Source of the DNA: Paraburkholderia fungorum
GTDB taxonomy: Bacteria; Pseudomonadota; Gammaproteobacteria; Burkholderiales; Burkholderiaceae
DNA length: 64,000 nucleotides
NCBI RefSeq assembly: GCF_900099835.1
Contig: NZ_FNKP01000001.1
Span: forward strand, 3,410,001 to 3,474,000
Reading direction: 5' to 3'
The notes under the pieces are model-generated. The model did not search any database. It saw nothing but the letters and a program-made list of their open reading frames with translations, and was not told the DNA's origin. Below are positions 29,219 through 42,587 of this stretch, in pieces. Both the position numbers and the translations under genes were made by a program. The stretch's first letter is position 1; every line of letters starts with the position of its first letter.

Positions 29219-30517
29219 GTGGAACAACTTCCCTTATGGGCGCAGATTGGCGCCGTCTTTCTGCTGCTTGTCTGTTCGAGCTTCTTCTCGATTTCCGAAA
29301 CGGCGATGATGGCGATCAACCGCCATCGCCTGAAACACCTTGCAAGTAAGAACGCACTTGGCGCCAAGACCACTCAAGGTCTGCTTGCGCATACCGATCA
29401 ACTGTTGAGCGTCGTGCTGATCGGCAACAATCTGTTCAATACGATCATTCCGGTACTGACTACGTCGATCGCATTGCATACGTTCGGACGCAACAACGTA
29501 GTGCTGTCGATCGCGACCGGCATCGTCGCGTTCCTGATCATCGTGTTCGCGGAAATCACGCCGAAGATCGTCGGCGCAACGTTCCCTGAGAAAATCGCGC
29601 TGCCGGCGAGCCTGTTGATCGCGCCGATGATGCGAGTCGCCAAACCGCTCGTCTGGATCGTCAATCTGTTCGCGAACGGCATTCTGCGTGTGCTGCACAT
29701 CAACACGAAAGGCGCACGCGACCAGCGTCTCTCGACCGAAGAATTGCGCTCCATCGTGCTCGAATCCGGCAGCTTCATGCCGACCAAGCACCGCAGCATT
29801 CTGCTGAACCTGTTCGACCTCGAAAACATTTCCGTCGACGACGTGATGATTCCGCGTCGCCGTATCGAGGCACTCGATTTCGATGCGCCGTTCGAACAGA
29901 TCCTCCATCAACTCGAAACCTGCTATCACAACAAGCTGATCGTCTATCAAGGCGACATCGACCGGGTGCTGGGCGTGCTGCATGTTCGCAAGACGTTGGC
30001 CGCCTTGCATAACCAGGAGCTTGAGCGCGAAACACTGCGCGAACTATTGGCCGAACCGTATTTCGTTCCGTCCGGCACGCCCGTATTCCAGCAACTTCAA
30101 TACTTCCAGGAGAGCCGTCATCGCACGGCGCTGGTCGTCAACGAATATGGCGAACTTCAGGGTCTCGTCACGCCTGAAGACATCATCGAAGAACTGATCG
30201 GTGAGTTCACGACGTCGATTCCCCGTAGCGCCAATTCACGCGGCGGCTGGAACGAGAGCGGCGAATGCATCGTCGCGGGCAGCATGCCGTTGCGCGAACT
30301 GAATCGCTGGCTGCAAATCACGCTGCCGACCGACGGGCCGAAAACGCTCAACGGCCTGATCCTCGAAATTCTCGAAGACATTCCCGACGGTGACGTGTGC
30401 GTGCAGATCGGCGATATCAAACTCGAAGTCATGCGCAGCGACGATCAGGCGATTCGCACCGTCAAGCTGTTCAAGCCGCCGGCACGCGCAAAGGCCGGTA
30501 AGGCGCTGCTGGGCTAG
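29219..30517 (+). CDS. CNNM/HlyC-CorC family membrane protein
   Basis: A 432-residue protein: an N-terminal DUF21/CNNM membrane domain (about 1-190, starting with WAQIGAVFLLLVCSSFFSISETAMMA), a CBS-domain pair (about 200-335, with DDVMIPRRRIEALD and GVLHVRKTL) and a C-terminal CorC_HlyC domain (about 350-430). I take the GTG at 29219 (VEQLPLWAQIG) as start; the frame extends upstream but its residues are Arg/Pro-rich and outside the family. Family members are linked to magnesium or cobalt efflux and membrane homeostasis; the substrate here is unknown. Confidence 0.9.
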   Translation: MEQLPLWAQIGAVFLLLVCSSFFSISETAMMAINRHRLKHLASKNALGAKTTQGLLAHTDQLLSVVLIGNNLFNTIIPVLTTSIALHTFGRNNVVLSIATGIVAFLIIVFAEITPKIVGATFPEKIALPASLLIAPMMRVAKPLVWIVNLFANGILRVLHINTKGARDQRLSTEELRSIVLESGSFMPTKHRSILLNLFDLENISVDDVMIPRRRIEALDFDAPFEQILHQLETCYHNKLIVYQGDIDRVLGVLHVRKTLAALHNQELERETLRELLAEPYFVPSGTPVFQQLQYFQESRHRTALVVNEYGELQGLVTPEDIIEELIGEFTTSIPRSANSRGGWNESGECIVAGSMPLRELNRWLQITLPTDGPKTLNGLILEILEDIPDGDVCVQIGDIKLEVMRSDDQAIRTVKLFKPPARAKAGKALLG

Positions 30518-30666
30518 CTTCCCGGCTTGGGGCCACGACTGATTCGCCCAGCTTCGCATAGCGGCGAGACTCGCGCCATTAGCCGAATGGCCGAGTGGCA
30601 CTAAGCCACCTCCTCGCCGGAAGATGACGCCATCGTGTTCAACAGGCGGCTCATCACCGGTCTCTC

Positions 30667-32010
30667 ATGCAAACGTCTTTTCCTAACGCAGCTGCCTCGC
30701 CGCGGTCGAGCGCGCTCGACCGCGAAGGCGCGGCCAGGCCGAAACCCCATGCGTTCGCGGGCGAGGCCAATGCGGCGAATCCTGCCGCGAATCGCGCCGT
30801 AGCCAACCCATCCGCCAATTCAGCTAGCAACGCGGACCCCGACAACGCCCCCGCCGTCCGTCTCCTGACCGACACCTTGCAGGAAGCCACCCGTCGCAAC
30901 GCATCCGATCTACATATTGAACCGGCGGAACACGGCTGGCGCGTGCGCCTGCGAATCGACGGCGTGCTGCATGAAATTCCGCAGCCGCCCGCGCATCTGC
31001 GAGACGCATTTATTACGCGTGTGAAAGTGCTGGCGCGCATGGATATCGCCGAGCGGCGAGTGCCGCAAGACGGGCGGTTGCGCATCGCCACGTCGCCGGG
31101 TCGCGTCGAGGACTATCGTGTCAATTCGCTGCCCACGCTGTTTGGTGAAAAGCTGGTGTTGCGCCGTCTCGACGCACTACCGGCAGATCTTTCACTCGAC
31201 ACGCTCGGTCTGAATCCGCGCCAACGCGAGACGCTTGATGCCGCGATTCGTGCGCCTCACGGTCTGGTGCTAGTCACTGGCCCTACTGGCAGCGGCAAAA
31301 CGTTGTCGTTGTACTGCTTCCTGAATCTTCTGAATGGTGAAGCGACCAATCTGTGTTCGGTGGAAGATCCAGCGGAAATTCAGCTCGCCGGCATCAATCA
31401 GGTCAGTGTGCGCGAAAAGGCCGGACTGACTTTCGCGGTAGCGCTCCGCGCGTTTTTGCGGCAGGACCCCGACGTGATCATGGTCGGCGAAATCCGTGAC
31501 CACGAAACTGCGGACGTCGCCGTAAAAGCCGCTCAAACCGGCCACCTCGTGCTGTCGACTTTGCATACGAACGACGCACCCGCAGCGGTCGCCCGTCTGA
31601 TCGATATCGGCGTCGAACCGTACAACCTGGCGGCCGCACTGAGGATGGTGACGGCGCAGCGGCTGGTCCGGCGCCTGTGCGTCGCTTGCCGTGCGCCCGC
31701 GTCACAATCGTCGGCCGCGCTGCGAGCGGCAGGCTTCGACGAAGACCAGCTCGAAGGCTGGCAGCCCTACGCGGCGGTCGGCTGCGCGGCCTGCCACGGT
31801 ATCGGCTACCGTGGACGCATCGGCGTTCATCAGGTGATGCCCGTCTCCGATGCCATGCGTGAACTGATCGTGGCAAGCGCCGGCTCGCATGAGCTTGCAC
31901 GGCTCGCCCGAACCGAACAGGTCGACACTTTGCGCGACGCCGCGTTGGCGCGAGTGCGCGACGGCACTACCAGTCTCTCCGAGGCATTGGCTGCCACCGA
32001 GGTCGCATGA
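30667..32010 (+). CDS. pilB: type IV pilus/type II secretion ATPase, short PilB/GspE form
   Basis: Cytoplasmic hexameric ATPase that powers pilus assembly. Walker A GPTGSGKT lies at about 205-212, Walker B with VGEIRDHETAD at about 272, and STLHTNDAP follows. A C4 zinc site (CVAC at about 338-341, CAAC at about 375-378) is present as in GspE/PilB. It has only 447 residues: the N-terminal GspE-N1 domain of full PilB is missing and replaced by an Ala/Asn-rich stretch (about 10-60). Its stop overlaps the next start by ATGA. The order pilB-pilC-pilD-coaE-yacG matches the Pseudomonas pil locus, but no pilin gene is here. Confidence 0.9.
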   Translation: MQTSFPNAAASPRSSALDREGAARPKPHAFAGEANAANPAANRAVANPSANSASNADPDNAPAVRLLTDTLQEATRRNASDLHIEPAEHGWRVRLRIDGVLHEIPQPPAHLRDAFITRVKVLARMDIAERRVPQDGRLRIATSPGRVEDYRVNSLPTLFGEKLVLRRLDALPADLSLDTLGLNPRQRETLDAAIRAPHGLVLVTGPTGSGKTLSLYCFLNLLNGEATNLCSVEDPAEIQLAGINQVSVREKAGLTFAVALRAFLRQDPDVIMVGEIRDHETADVAVKAAQTGHLVLSTLHTNDAPAAVARLIDIGVEPYNLAAALRMVTAQRLVRRLCVACRAPASQSSAALRAAGFDEDQLEGWQPYAAVGCAACHGIGYRGRIGVHQVMPVSDAMRELIVASAGSHELARLARTEQVDTLRDAALARVRDGTTSLSEALAATEVA

Positions 32011-33236
32011 GCCCAACGACAACACATCGACCGTCCATTGCCGATACGCACTTCAAATGGCGAGGCGCCAACGCTGACGGCATCCACAAGAACGGCACGC
32101 TCATAGCGCCGGACGCTGCCGCCGCGCGCGCCATGCTCAAGCGCGACCATCTGTTCGTCATTGAACTGACCGCGCACGGAACGGCATCGAGTCCGAAAGC
32201 ACGCGCCACAGAGGTCACCCTGTTCACGCATCAACTCGCGAGTTTGTTGCGAGCGGGTTTGCCGCTTGCGCCCGCGCTGGATCTGCTAGCGCAAGCGCAG
32301 TCTTCGAACCGGCAAGGCATGCCGCGAATAGTCGGCGCGTTGGCCCGCGACATCACCGGCGGCTTGCGTTTCTCGGCGGCATTGCAGCGGCACCCGGGGC
32401 AATTCAACGTGCTGTATTGCCAGCTTGTCGAAGTTGGTGAAGCAGCCGGCGCACTCGCCGCCGTTCTCGCCCGTATCGCGGAAGACCGCGAGCGCGCCGC
32501 CGCGCAACGCGCAAAAGTGCGCGCGGCACTCACCTATCCTGCTGCGATTCTGTTGCTGGCAATGGCGATTACCGCGGCATTGCTCGTGTGGGTGGTGCCG
32601 ACTTTCAAACAGATCTTCGACGGATTCGGCGCAAAGCTTCCGGCGCCGACACAGTTCGTGCTCGCGTTATCGGCGGGCGCGGCGCGCTGGAGCGTGCCGT
32701 TGTTCGTCATGATCTTCGCATTGTCTTCGGCCGTGACGTTTCTGCTCCGGCGTTCCGAAATGGCACGTATCCGGTTCGCGCGTCTGTCGCTCAAAATGCC
32801 TGTTGCTGGCCCGTTGCTGAGCACGTTGTGCGCGGCACGCTGGAGCCGCGCGCTGGGCACGTTGCTGTCGGCGGGAACGCCTTTGGCCGATGCATTCGAC
32901 TCGTTGACTCATGCCACCGGCAACGCTTTTTTCGATCGCGCCACCACGGAAATCGCCGCGCGCTTGCGGCGCGGCGAGCGGCTAGCTGCAGCGATGCGTG
33001 CGGAGCGCTGTTTTCCGCCGGAGGTCGTGCAGCCGGTCGCCGTCGCCGAAGAGTCCGGTGCGCTCGACACCATGCTGATCGACATAGCATCGCTCGCAGA
33101 TCGTCAGGTAGATGAAAAGATTGGCACACTGGCCAGCTTGTGCGAACCGCTTGTCATCGTGGTGCTGGGCGCGCTGGTCGGCGGGCTTGTAATCGCGATG
33201 TATCTTCCCATTATTCAACTCGGCAACGTGGTGTAG
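32007..33236 (+). CDS. pilC: type IV pilus/type II secretion inner-membrane platform protein (PilC/GspF)
   Basis: A 409-residue platform protein with two T2SSF domains (about 70-195 and 275-400) and three membrane segments (about 172-192, 220-242, 375-398). Motifs such as LFTHQLASLLRAGLPLAPAL and its second-half counterpart LGTLLSAGTPLADAF show the internal repeat typical of PilC/GspF. The start overlaps the pilB stop. Together with the prepilin peptidase it forms the core of a type IV pilus-type machine. Confidence 0.93.
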   Translation: MSPTTTHRPSIADTHFKWRGANADGIHKNGTLIAPDAAAARAMLKRDHLFVIELTAHGTASSPKARATEVTLFTHQLASLLRAGLPLAPALDLLAQAQSSNRQGMPRIVGALARDITGGLRFSAALQRHPGQFNVLYCQLVEVGEAAGALAAVLARIAEDRERAAAQRAKVRAALTYPAAILLLAMAITAALLVWVVPTFKQIFDGFGAKLPAPTQFVLALSAGAARWSVPLFVMIFALSSAVTFLLRRSEMARIRFARLSLKMPVAGPLLSTLCAARWSRALGTLLSAGTPLADAFDSLTHATGNAFFDRATTEIAARLRRGERLAAAMRAERCFPPEVVQPVAVAEESGALDTMLIDIASLADRQVDEKIGTLASLCEPLVIVVLGALVGGLVIAMYLPIIQLGNVV

Positions 33237-33263
33237 GATCGCAGCCGAATCCATCCCTTATCT

Positions 33264-34205
33264 ATGCGGGCTCCTCTTTCATTCGTGCCAGAAACCTCTT
33301 CCAGCCTGCTCTCGGGCTTATTGCCCGAGCACTTCACAAGCGCTCTCGGCGCGGCGTTCGGCAGCTTGCCTAGCGGCCTGCAATTTGCGTTCGCGATCGT
33401 GTTCGGCCTTGTGATCGGCAGCTTCCTGAATGTGGTCGTGCATCGTCTGCCGATCATGCTGGAGCGTGCCTGGCGCGATGAAATCCGCGAGTCCACTGAA
33501 CAGCCGCCCGAAGACGACGGTCTGCCGGAGCGTTATAACCTGTCTGTGCCGCGCAGTGCATGTCCTCATTGCGGCCACGTTCTGAGCGCGTGGGAAAATT
33601 TGCCGGTACTGAGTTACGTGCTCTTGCGCGGGCGTTGCTCGGCTTGCAAAACACGCGTGAGCCTGCGCTACCCGTTGCTTGAAATCGCAACCGCAGCGCT
33701 TGCCGCCGGTTCGCTCGTGACGTTCGGTCCAACTCTAACCGCGCTCGCCGCTTTCGGCCTCTGCGCGACGTTGCTTGCGATGAGCGCGATCGATATCGAC
33801 ACCCATCTGCTGCCCGACTCGATGACGCTGCCACTCCTCTGGGCTGGTCTCATCGTCAATTTCGGCGGCACGTTTGCGAACCTGCACGATGCCGTGCTCG
33901 GCGCTATCTTCGGCTACCTGGTGCTGTGGGCCGTGCATTGGCTATTCAAGCTGGTGCGTGGTGTTGAAGGCATGGGTTATGGCGACTTCAAATTACTGGC
34001 GGCACTCGGCGCGTGGCTCGGTTGGGCCGCGCTCCCGCAGATAGTTCTGGTCGCGGCAGTGACCGGCGCAGTCGTGGGCCTCGCGGCAACATGGAGAGGC
34101 CGCATGCGCTTCGAAGAACCGTTGCCATTCGGACCGTTTCTCGCTGCGGGTGGCGCGCTCACGCTGTTCTTCGGCACGCCGCTTTACCTGGCTCTGGGAG
34201 GCTGA
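33264..34205 (+). CDS. pilD: prepilin peptidase / N-methyltransferase
   Basis: Bifunctional inner-membrane aspartic peptidase that cleaves type IV prepilin leaders and methylates the new N-terminus. It has 313 residues with eight predicted helices. The cytoplasmic zinc motif has cysteines at 100, 103, 125 and 128 (CPHC, CSAC). The two catalytic aspartates lie in SAIDIDTHLLPD (about 174-185) and GMGYGDFKLLA (about 233-243). The GSFLNVVVHRLP segment is also typical. It lies 27 bp behind pilC and 3 bp before coaE. Confidence 0.96.
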   Translation: MRAPLSFVPETSSSLLSGLLPEHFTSALGAAFGSLPSGLQFAFAIVFGLVIGSFLNVVVHRLPIMLERAWRDEIRESTEQPPEDDGLPERYNLSVPRSACPHCGHVLSAWENLPVLSYVLLRGRCSACKTRVSLRYPLLEIATAALAAGSLVTFGPTLTALAAFGLCATLLAMSAIDIDTHLLPDSMTLPLLWAGLIVNFGGTFANLHDAVLGAIFGYLVLWAVHWLFKLVRGVEGMGYGDFKLLAALGAWLGWAALPQIVLVAAVTGAVVGLAATWRGRMRFEEPLPFGPFLAAGGALTLFFGTPLYLALGG

Positions 34206-34208
34206 ACC

Positions 34209-34811
34209 ATGTTTGTCGTGGGACTGACCGGTGGCATCGGCAGCGGCAAATCGACCGTTGCAGACCTGTTCGCCGCGCGCGGTGTACCGCTCGTCGACAC
34301 CGACCTGATCGCGCATCGCATCACCGCGCCGCGTGGTCTTGCAATGCCGCAGATTGCCGCCGAATTCGGCGAGGCGTTCGTTGCTCCAGACGGCTCGCTC
34401 GATCGCGCCCAGATGCGTGCGCTTGTCTTCAGCGACGAGGGCGCGCGCAAACGCCTCGAAGCCATCACACATCCACTGATTCGTGCAGAGACCGAACGCG
34501 AACAGCACGAAGCGCAAGGACCGTACGTGATCATCGTGGTGCCGCTGCTGGTCGAATCCGGTAGCTGGAAAAATCGCGTGAACCGCGTGCTCACCGTCGA
34601 TTGCAGTGTAGAAACACAAATTGCGCGCGTGATGAATCGCAACGGCTTCAGCCGCGAACAGGTGCTAGCTATCATCGCCCGTCAGGCTACACGTGAAGCC
34701 CGTCTCGCCGCCGCCGACGACGTGATCGATAACGACAACGCCCCGCTCGAATTGCTGGAAACGCAGGTCGAAGCGCAGCATCGCGTGTACCTGTCGCTCG
34801 CGAATACGTGA
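34209..34811 (+). CDS. coaE: dephospho-CoA kinase
   Basis: Last step of coenzyme A synthesis: phosphorylates the 3'-hydroxyl of dephospho-CoA. It has 200 residues; P-loop [12 protein letters not shown] at residues 5-16, the DTDLIAH substrate loop and HPLIRAE and VVPLLVES segments. It lies 3 bp behind pilD, as in the pseudomonad pil locus. Confidence 0.97.
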   Translation: MFVVGLTGGIGSGKSTVADLFAARGVPLVDTDLIAHRITAPRGLAMPQIAAEFGEAFVAPDGSLDRAQMRALVFSDEGARKRLEAITHPLIRAETEREQHEAQGPYVIIVVPLLVESGSWKNRVNRVLTVDCSVETQIARVMNRNGFSREQVLAIIARQATREARLAAADDVIDNDNAPLELLETQVEAQHRVYLSLANT

Positions 34812-34962
34812 AAGCCGCTGCTGCGTTTTGCGACAGCGCACGAATCGAAAGGTGAATCGAAGCACGCGCCGAAGCACGCAGAAACCGCTAGAAACAGGAG
34901 AAAAAAGTTGCAAAAGCGCGCGGAAAAAGTGCGTGATTGCTAGGGTAGTCTCACGGCATTAG

Positions 34963-35763
<801 letters not shown>

Positions 35764-35876
35764 GCTGGGCGTCAGCGCGCGCCGCAGACTCGCTTCGCAT
35801 GGGGCGCGCCTTTAAACCGACGCGAAAAGCCCCTATATTCGTTACTTGTTCCGTTTGCGATTGATTGCCTGACCGT

Positions 35877-36074
35877 ATGCCTACTGTCGTCAAATGCCCT
35901 ACATGCGGCAAGGATGTCCGCTGGACCCCTGAAAACCGCTTTCGTCCGTTCTGCTCCGACCGTTGCAAGCAGATCGATCTCGGCGCCTGGGCCGCTGAGA
36001 AATACAAGATTGGCGGGACCGATCAGGAAGCGTCGTCGGATGAGACGCCTGATGGGGATTTCCACCCGCATTGA
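35877..36074 (+). CDS. yacG: DNA gyrase inhibitor YacG
   Basis: A 65-residue zinc protein with four cysteines (C7, C10, C26, C30; CPTCG then FCSDRC), which in E. coli binds GyrB and inhibits gyrase. The ATG at 35877 ([12 protein letters not shown]) is the normal start. It follows zapD by 113 bp, as in many proteobacteria. Confidence 0.96.
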   Translation: MPTVVKCPTCGKDVRWTPENRFRPFCSDRCKQIDLGAWAAEKYKIGGTDQEASSDETPDGDFHPH

Positions 36075-36177
36075 GTTCGGCCCTGATCTGGCTGCTACCG
36101 TGGCAGCCAGATACCGTGCGGGCAGGCGCTGCTGATGCATGCGCCAGCAAACGCCCACTACCGCGCGGATCAACCTT

Positions 36178-36600
36178 TCAGCTTTTTTCAGCCGCGAGCC
36201 ATTCCAGCACAGGAATAGTCGCCGGCAATAGCGGCTCGACGTCCGCCGGCAACGTCTGCCAGACAAAAGCCTGACCTTCGCGACCGTGCGGCTCGCCGGA
36301 CCACTGCGTCACCTTGCAGAAAAACAGCCGCACATACGCGTGCGGGTAATCGTGTTCGAGCGTATGCCACAGGTGGCTCGCCTTCACGTCGATACCCAGT
36401 TCCTCGTGCAACTCACGAGCAAGCGCGGCTTCGACTGACTCGCCCGCCTCCAGCTTGCCGCCCGGAAACTCCCAGTAGCCTTCATATGGCTTGCCAACCG
36501 GGCGCTGCGCCAACAGATAGCGCCCATCCGGCTGAACCAGCACGCCGACAGCCACTTCCGTCACCTTGCGGCCGGCGGCGTTTTTCTGCGTGTCGCTCAT
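36178..36600 (-). CDS. mutT: Nudix hydrolase, MutT-like (8-oxo-dGTP diphosphatase)
   Basis: A 140-residue sanitation enzyme that hydrolyses oxidised nucleotides such as 8-oxo-dGTP. The Nudix box GGKLEAGESVEAALARELHEELG covers residues 47-69. The ATG at 36600 (MSDTQKNAAGRKVTEV) overlaps the preceding stop as ATGA, which fixes the start and couples it to the DUF815 gene. RPVGKPYEGYWEFPG matches MutT rather than other Nudix enzymes. Confidence 0.93.
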   Translation of the reverse strand: MSDTQKNAAGRKVTEVAVGVLVQPDGRYLLAQRPVGKPYEGYWEFPGGKLEAGESVEAALARELHEELGIDVKASHLWHTLEHDYPHAYVRLFFCKVTQWSGEPHGREGQAFVWQTLPADVEPLLPATIPVLEWLAAEKS

Positions 36601-37466
36601 ACCGGGTTCTTCCGGCCGGACCAGTCGCGTGCGAACTGCCACGCCACGCGCCCCGAACGCGAACCGCGTTCGAGCGCCCATACCAGCGCATCGCCGCGCG
36701 CCGCTTCGACTTCAGCGTCGTCGCAACCAAAATGCTTCAGCCAATGGCCGATGATCGACAGGTAATCGTCCTGCTTGAACGGATAGAAGCTGACCCACAG
36801 CCCGAAGCGCTCGGACAGCGAAATCTTTTCTTCGACCAGTTCGCCAGGGTGAATTTCGCCGTCTGACGTGTGCTTGTACGTCTCGTTGTCGCTCATGTAT
36901 TCGGGCAACAGGTGACGGCGGTTCGATGTCGCGTAGATCAGCACGTTGTCGGACTGCGCGGCGATCGAGCCGTCGAGCGCGACCTTCAGCGCCTTGTAGC
37001 CCGACTCGCCGTCTTCAAACGACAGGTCGTCGCAGAACACCACGAAGCGCTCCGGCCGCTGCGCGATCAGATCGACGATATCGCCGAGATCGTGCAGATC
37101 GTCTTTATCGACTTCGATCAGACGCAGGCCGTCTTTCGCGTACGCGTTCAGGCACGCCTTGATCAGCGACGACTTGCCGGTACCGCGCGCACCCGTCAGC
37201 AGCACATTATTGGCCGGCTGCTTGTGCACGAATTGACGCGTGTTTTGCTCGATCAGACCTTTCTGGCGATCGATGTTCTGCAGGTCGTCAAGCGTGATCG
37301 ACGAAATGGCGGGTACCGGTTGCAGGTAGCCCCGCCCTTGGCGCTTGCGCCAGCGAAACGCCACCGCCGCCGACCAGTCGATTTCCGGCGCGGCAGGCGG
37401 AAGCATCGCTTCCAGGCGGACGAGCACAGCTTCGGCCCGGGTCAAAAACTGTTCGAGTTTGTCCAT
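36597..37466 (-). CDS. DUF815 AAA-type ATPase
   Basis: A 289-residue P-loop ATPase of the DUF815 family. Walker A is GARGTGKSS at 92-100; Walker B-like FVVFCDDLSFE lies at about 140-150; IYATSNRRHLLPE resembles a sensor 1 region. The function is unknown. Its stop overlaps the mutT start by ATGA. The pairing with MutT is shared by many betaproteobacteria, but the reason is not clear. Confidence 0.88.
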   Translation of the reverse strand: MDKLEQFLTRAEAVLVRLEAMLPPAAPEIDWSAAVAFRWRKRQGRGYLQPVPAISSITLDDLQNIDRQKGLIEQNTRQFVHKQPANNVLLTGARGTGKSSLIKACLNAYAKDGLRLIEVDKDDLHDLGDIVDLIAQRPERFVVFCDDLSFEDGESGYKALKVALDGSIAAQSDNVLIYATSNRRHLLPEYMSDNETYKHTSDGEIHPGELVEEKISLSERFGLWVSFYPFKQDDYLSIIGHWLKHFGCDDAEVEAARGDALVWALERGSRSGRVAWQFARDWSGRKNPV

Positions 37467-37506
37467 GACAGTGAAGTAAGCGGCCGAAGCCGCGTATTAA
37501 ACCTGA

Positions 37507-38748
37507 TTACGAACGATAGTCGGCGTTGATGCTCACGTAGTCGTGCGACAGATCGCAAGTCCAGATCGTGGCTTGCGCATCGCCGCGGCCGAGTACGACG
37601 CGAATGCCGATCTCGCTCTTCTTCATGACGCGCTGACCGTCTTCTTCACGGTAGGCCGGATTGCGGCCGCCAGCAGTGGCAACCAGCACGTCGTCCAGAT
37701 ACAGATCGATCTTGCCGACGTCGAGATCGTCCACGCCGGCATAGCCGATGGCCGCCAGAATGCGGCCGAGATTGGGGTCCGATGCGTAGAAGGCCGTCTT
37801 CACGAGCGGCGAGTGGCCGATCGCATAGGCGATCTTGCGGCATTCGTCCACGTTCGAGCCGCCTTCGACATGCACGGTCATGAATTTCGTCGCGCCTTCG
37901 CCGTCGCGCACGATCAGCTGAGCGAGGGTCTGGGCGACGTCGGTCACCGCGTCGCGCAACGCTGCATAAGCGGGCGAATCGGTGGAGGTGATCGCCGGCA
38001 GGCTCGATTTGCCCGACGCGATCAGGATGAACGAATCGTTGGTCGAGGTATCGCCATCGATCGTGATGCAGTTGAACGAGCGGTCCGCGACGTGCTTGAC
38101 CAGCGCGTCGAGCACCGGCTGCGCGACAGCCGCGTCGAACGCGAGGAAGCCGAGCATGGTCGCCATGTTCGGCTTGATCATGCCCGCACCCTTGCTGATC
38201 CCGGTCAGCGTGACCGTGTGGCCGTCGATCGTGACCTGACGCGAGGTGGCTTTGGGCAGCGTGTCCGTGGTCATGATCGCCTGCGCGGCGTCGTACCAGT
38301 TCGCTTCCTTGCGGTTAGCCAGCGCGGCCGGCAAACCCGCCTTCAGACGGTCGACCGGCAGCGGCTCCAGAATCACGCCTGTCGAAAACGGCAGCACCTG
38401 TTCCGGCGCGATGTCCGCGAGACGTGCGAGTTCGGCGCAGGTTTCGCGCGCCGCCAGCATGCCCGGCTCACCCGTGCCCGCGTTCGCGTTGCCGGTGTTG
38501 ATCACCAGCGCGCGGATCGGCTTGCCGCCCCCGCGCACGCGCTCCAGATTCTCACGGCAAACCGTCACCGGCGCCGCGCAAAAACGGTTCAACGTGAACG
38601 CACCGGCTACGGTCGCGCTTTCGTCGACGGTAATGACGAGCACGTCCTTGCGGTTCGGCTTGCGGATATTCGCCTCTGCCCAGCCAAGCGAAACGCCGGC
38701 GACAGGGTGGAGTTGAGCGGGATCGATCGAAGGGAAATTGACAGCCAT
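37507..38748 (-). CDS. argJ: bifunctional glutamate N-acetyltransferase / amino-acid N-acetyltransferase
   Basis: Arginine synthesis enzyme that transfers acetyl from N-acetylornithine to glutamate, closing the acetyl cycle. The ATG at 38748 gives [19 protein letters not shown] and 413 residues. The autocleavage site lies in [16 protein letters not shown], with the nucleophile threonine at residue 197, which becomes the N-terminus of the beta chain. The open frame upstream of the ATG is not conserved. It follows secA. Confidence 0.97.
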   Translation of the reverse strand: MAVNFPSIDPAQLHPVAGVSLGWAEANIRKPNRKDVLVITVDESATVAGAFTLNRFCAAPVTVCRENLERVRGGGKPIRALVINTGNANAGTGEPGMLAARETCAELARLADIAPEQVLPFSTGVILEPLPVDRLKAGLPAALANRKEANWYDAAQAIMTTDTLPKATSRQVTIDGHTVTLTGISKGAGMIKPNMATMLGFLAFDAAVAQPVLDALVKHVADRSFNCITIDGDTSTNDSFILIASGKSSLPAITSTDSPAYAALRDAVTDVAQTLAQLIVRDGEGATKFMTVHVEGGSNVDECRKIAYAIGHSPLVKTAFYASDPNLGRILAAIGYAGVDDLDVGKIDLYLDDVLVATAGGRNPAYREEDGQRVMKKSEIGIRVVLGRGDAQATIWTCDLSHDYVSINADYRS

Positions 38749-38878
38749 GGTCGCGACCTGTCGAAGAAAATGCCGGCAGGCGCCGGCATTAGGGAAACGG
38801 AAACTGATGGCTCGGGCAGGTTGCCGAACCACCGCGAAATCTGATGCGAAACTACAGCGAAGCACAGGATGAAACGAC

Positions 38879-38902
38879 GCGGCGCGCTCGGGAGCGCGCC
38901 GC
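38879..38902 (-). terminator. GC-rich hairpin behind secA
   Basis: GCGGCGCGCT (38879-38888) and AGCGCGCCGC (38893-38902) form a perfect 10-bp stem with a 4-nt loop, 8 bp behind the secA stop. On the minus strand only GTCGTTTC follows, so it is a weak intrinsic terminator or a stabiliser. Confidence 0.5.
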
Positions 38903-38910
38903 TTTCGGCA

Positions 38911-41727
<2,817 letters not shown>

Positions 41728-42026
41728 CGGATCGGTGTCTGCGTCGCGGCTTCGGCTGGGTTGCGCGGTGCCGATCGTACGGATCATGCACTGCGCTCCG
41801 GGGTCGGAAGGGCCTCGGCGGCTTAGTCCAAGAGTGAATTCGAATCGGGCATTTTAGCACGCGCCCCCGGCCGCGCCTGTGTCAGAGGCGCTACGTTGGC
41901 CTTGTGGACAATGCCCGCTGCGTCGGCTTGTGACCGTACGACTCGAGCCGGGCTGGCGTGCATCCCGCGCGGTACAATCGCGGCGTGAACGCGCAATAGG
42001 GTGCGAACACGCCCTTATTTACAAAC
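41728..42026. other. divergent secA-dciA intergenic region
   Basis: About 300 bp without a recognisable gene. A near-consensus DnaA-like word (TTGTGGACAA, 41898-41907) is present, but I do not regard one imperfect box as significant. No clear promoter pair was identified. Confidence 0.5.
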
Positions 42027-42512
42027 ATGAGCCGTTTTCCGTCCTTTTCAAGGCCGCCGCCGCAGCAGTTCAAAGCGCGCCGCCCGCAGCCCGTCGCCGA
42101 AGTGCTGAATCGCACGGATGCGTACGCGGCGCTGCGCGCGGGCGTCGAGCAAATTGCCGCGCTGGAAAAGGATTTGCGCTCGCTGCTGCCCGATTATCTG
42201 GCGACGAGCGTGGAGCCGGGCTTTATCAAGGACGGCGTGCTGGCGCTGTTTGCCGCGCACAACGCGCTCGCTGCGCGGCTGCGACATCTTGAACCACGGC
42301 TGCTGTCGGATTTGCAGCAGCGCGGCTGGCCGGTCAATGCGCTGCGAATTCGCGTGCGGCCTCAGCCGGTCAAGGAGCCGCCGCCGGTCAAGCAGGCACG
42401 CATGACGCCGGTCGGTGCCGATGCGCTGCATGCGTTGAGCGAATCGCTCGAACCGTCGCCGTTGCAGGAGGCGCTGGCGCGAATGGCGGCCCGGCATCGG
42501 AGAAATCGCTAA
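42027..42512 (+). CDS. dciA: DciA-family protein (DUF721)
   Basis: A 161-residue protein of the DUF721/DciA family, the ancestral bacterial helicase operator that helps load DnaB at replication origins in species lacking DnaC. The N-terminal basic part (FSRPPPQQFKARRP) is followed by the DUF721 core, with LLPDYLATSVEPGFIKDG and a beta-strand segment VNALRIRVRPQP. It is located between secA and lpxC, where DciA is often found. Confidence 0.85.
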   Translation: MSRFPSFSRPPPQQFKARRPQPVAEVLNRTDAYAALRAGVEQIAALEKDLRSLLPDYLATSVEPGFIKDGVLALFAAHNALAARLRHLEPRLLSDLQQRGWPVNALRIRVRPQPVKEPPPVKQARMTPVGADALHALSESLEPSPLQEALARMAARHRRNR

Positions 42513-42536
42513 GGTTGTCGAAGTCGCGCTGAAAAC

Positions 42537-42563
42537 AAAAACGGCCCCTAAGGGCCGTTTTTT
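42537..42563. terminator. bidirectional terminator between dciA and lpxC
   Basis: ACGGCCC (42541-42547) and GGGCCGT (42552-42558) form a stem with a CTAA loop, flanked by A and T runs on both sides; it ends the converging genes. Confidence 0.93.
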
Positions 42564-42587
42564 CATGCTTGCTACTACCTGAAGACG

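Noticed and set aside
30595..30609. Small inverted repeat GTGGC/GCCAC before pilB
   Set aside because: Five-base arms with a short loop are expected by chance in GC-rich DNA.
41898..41907. DnaA-like word upstream of secA
   Set aside because: One mismatch to the consensus and no partner box, so it is not better than chance.
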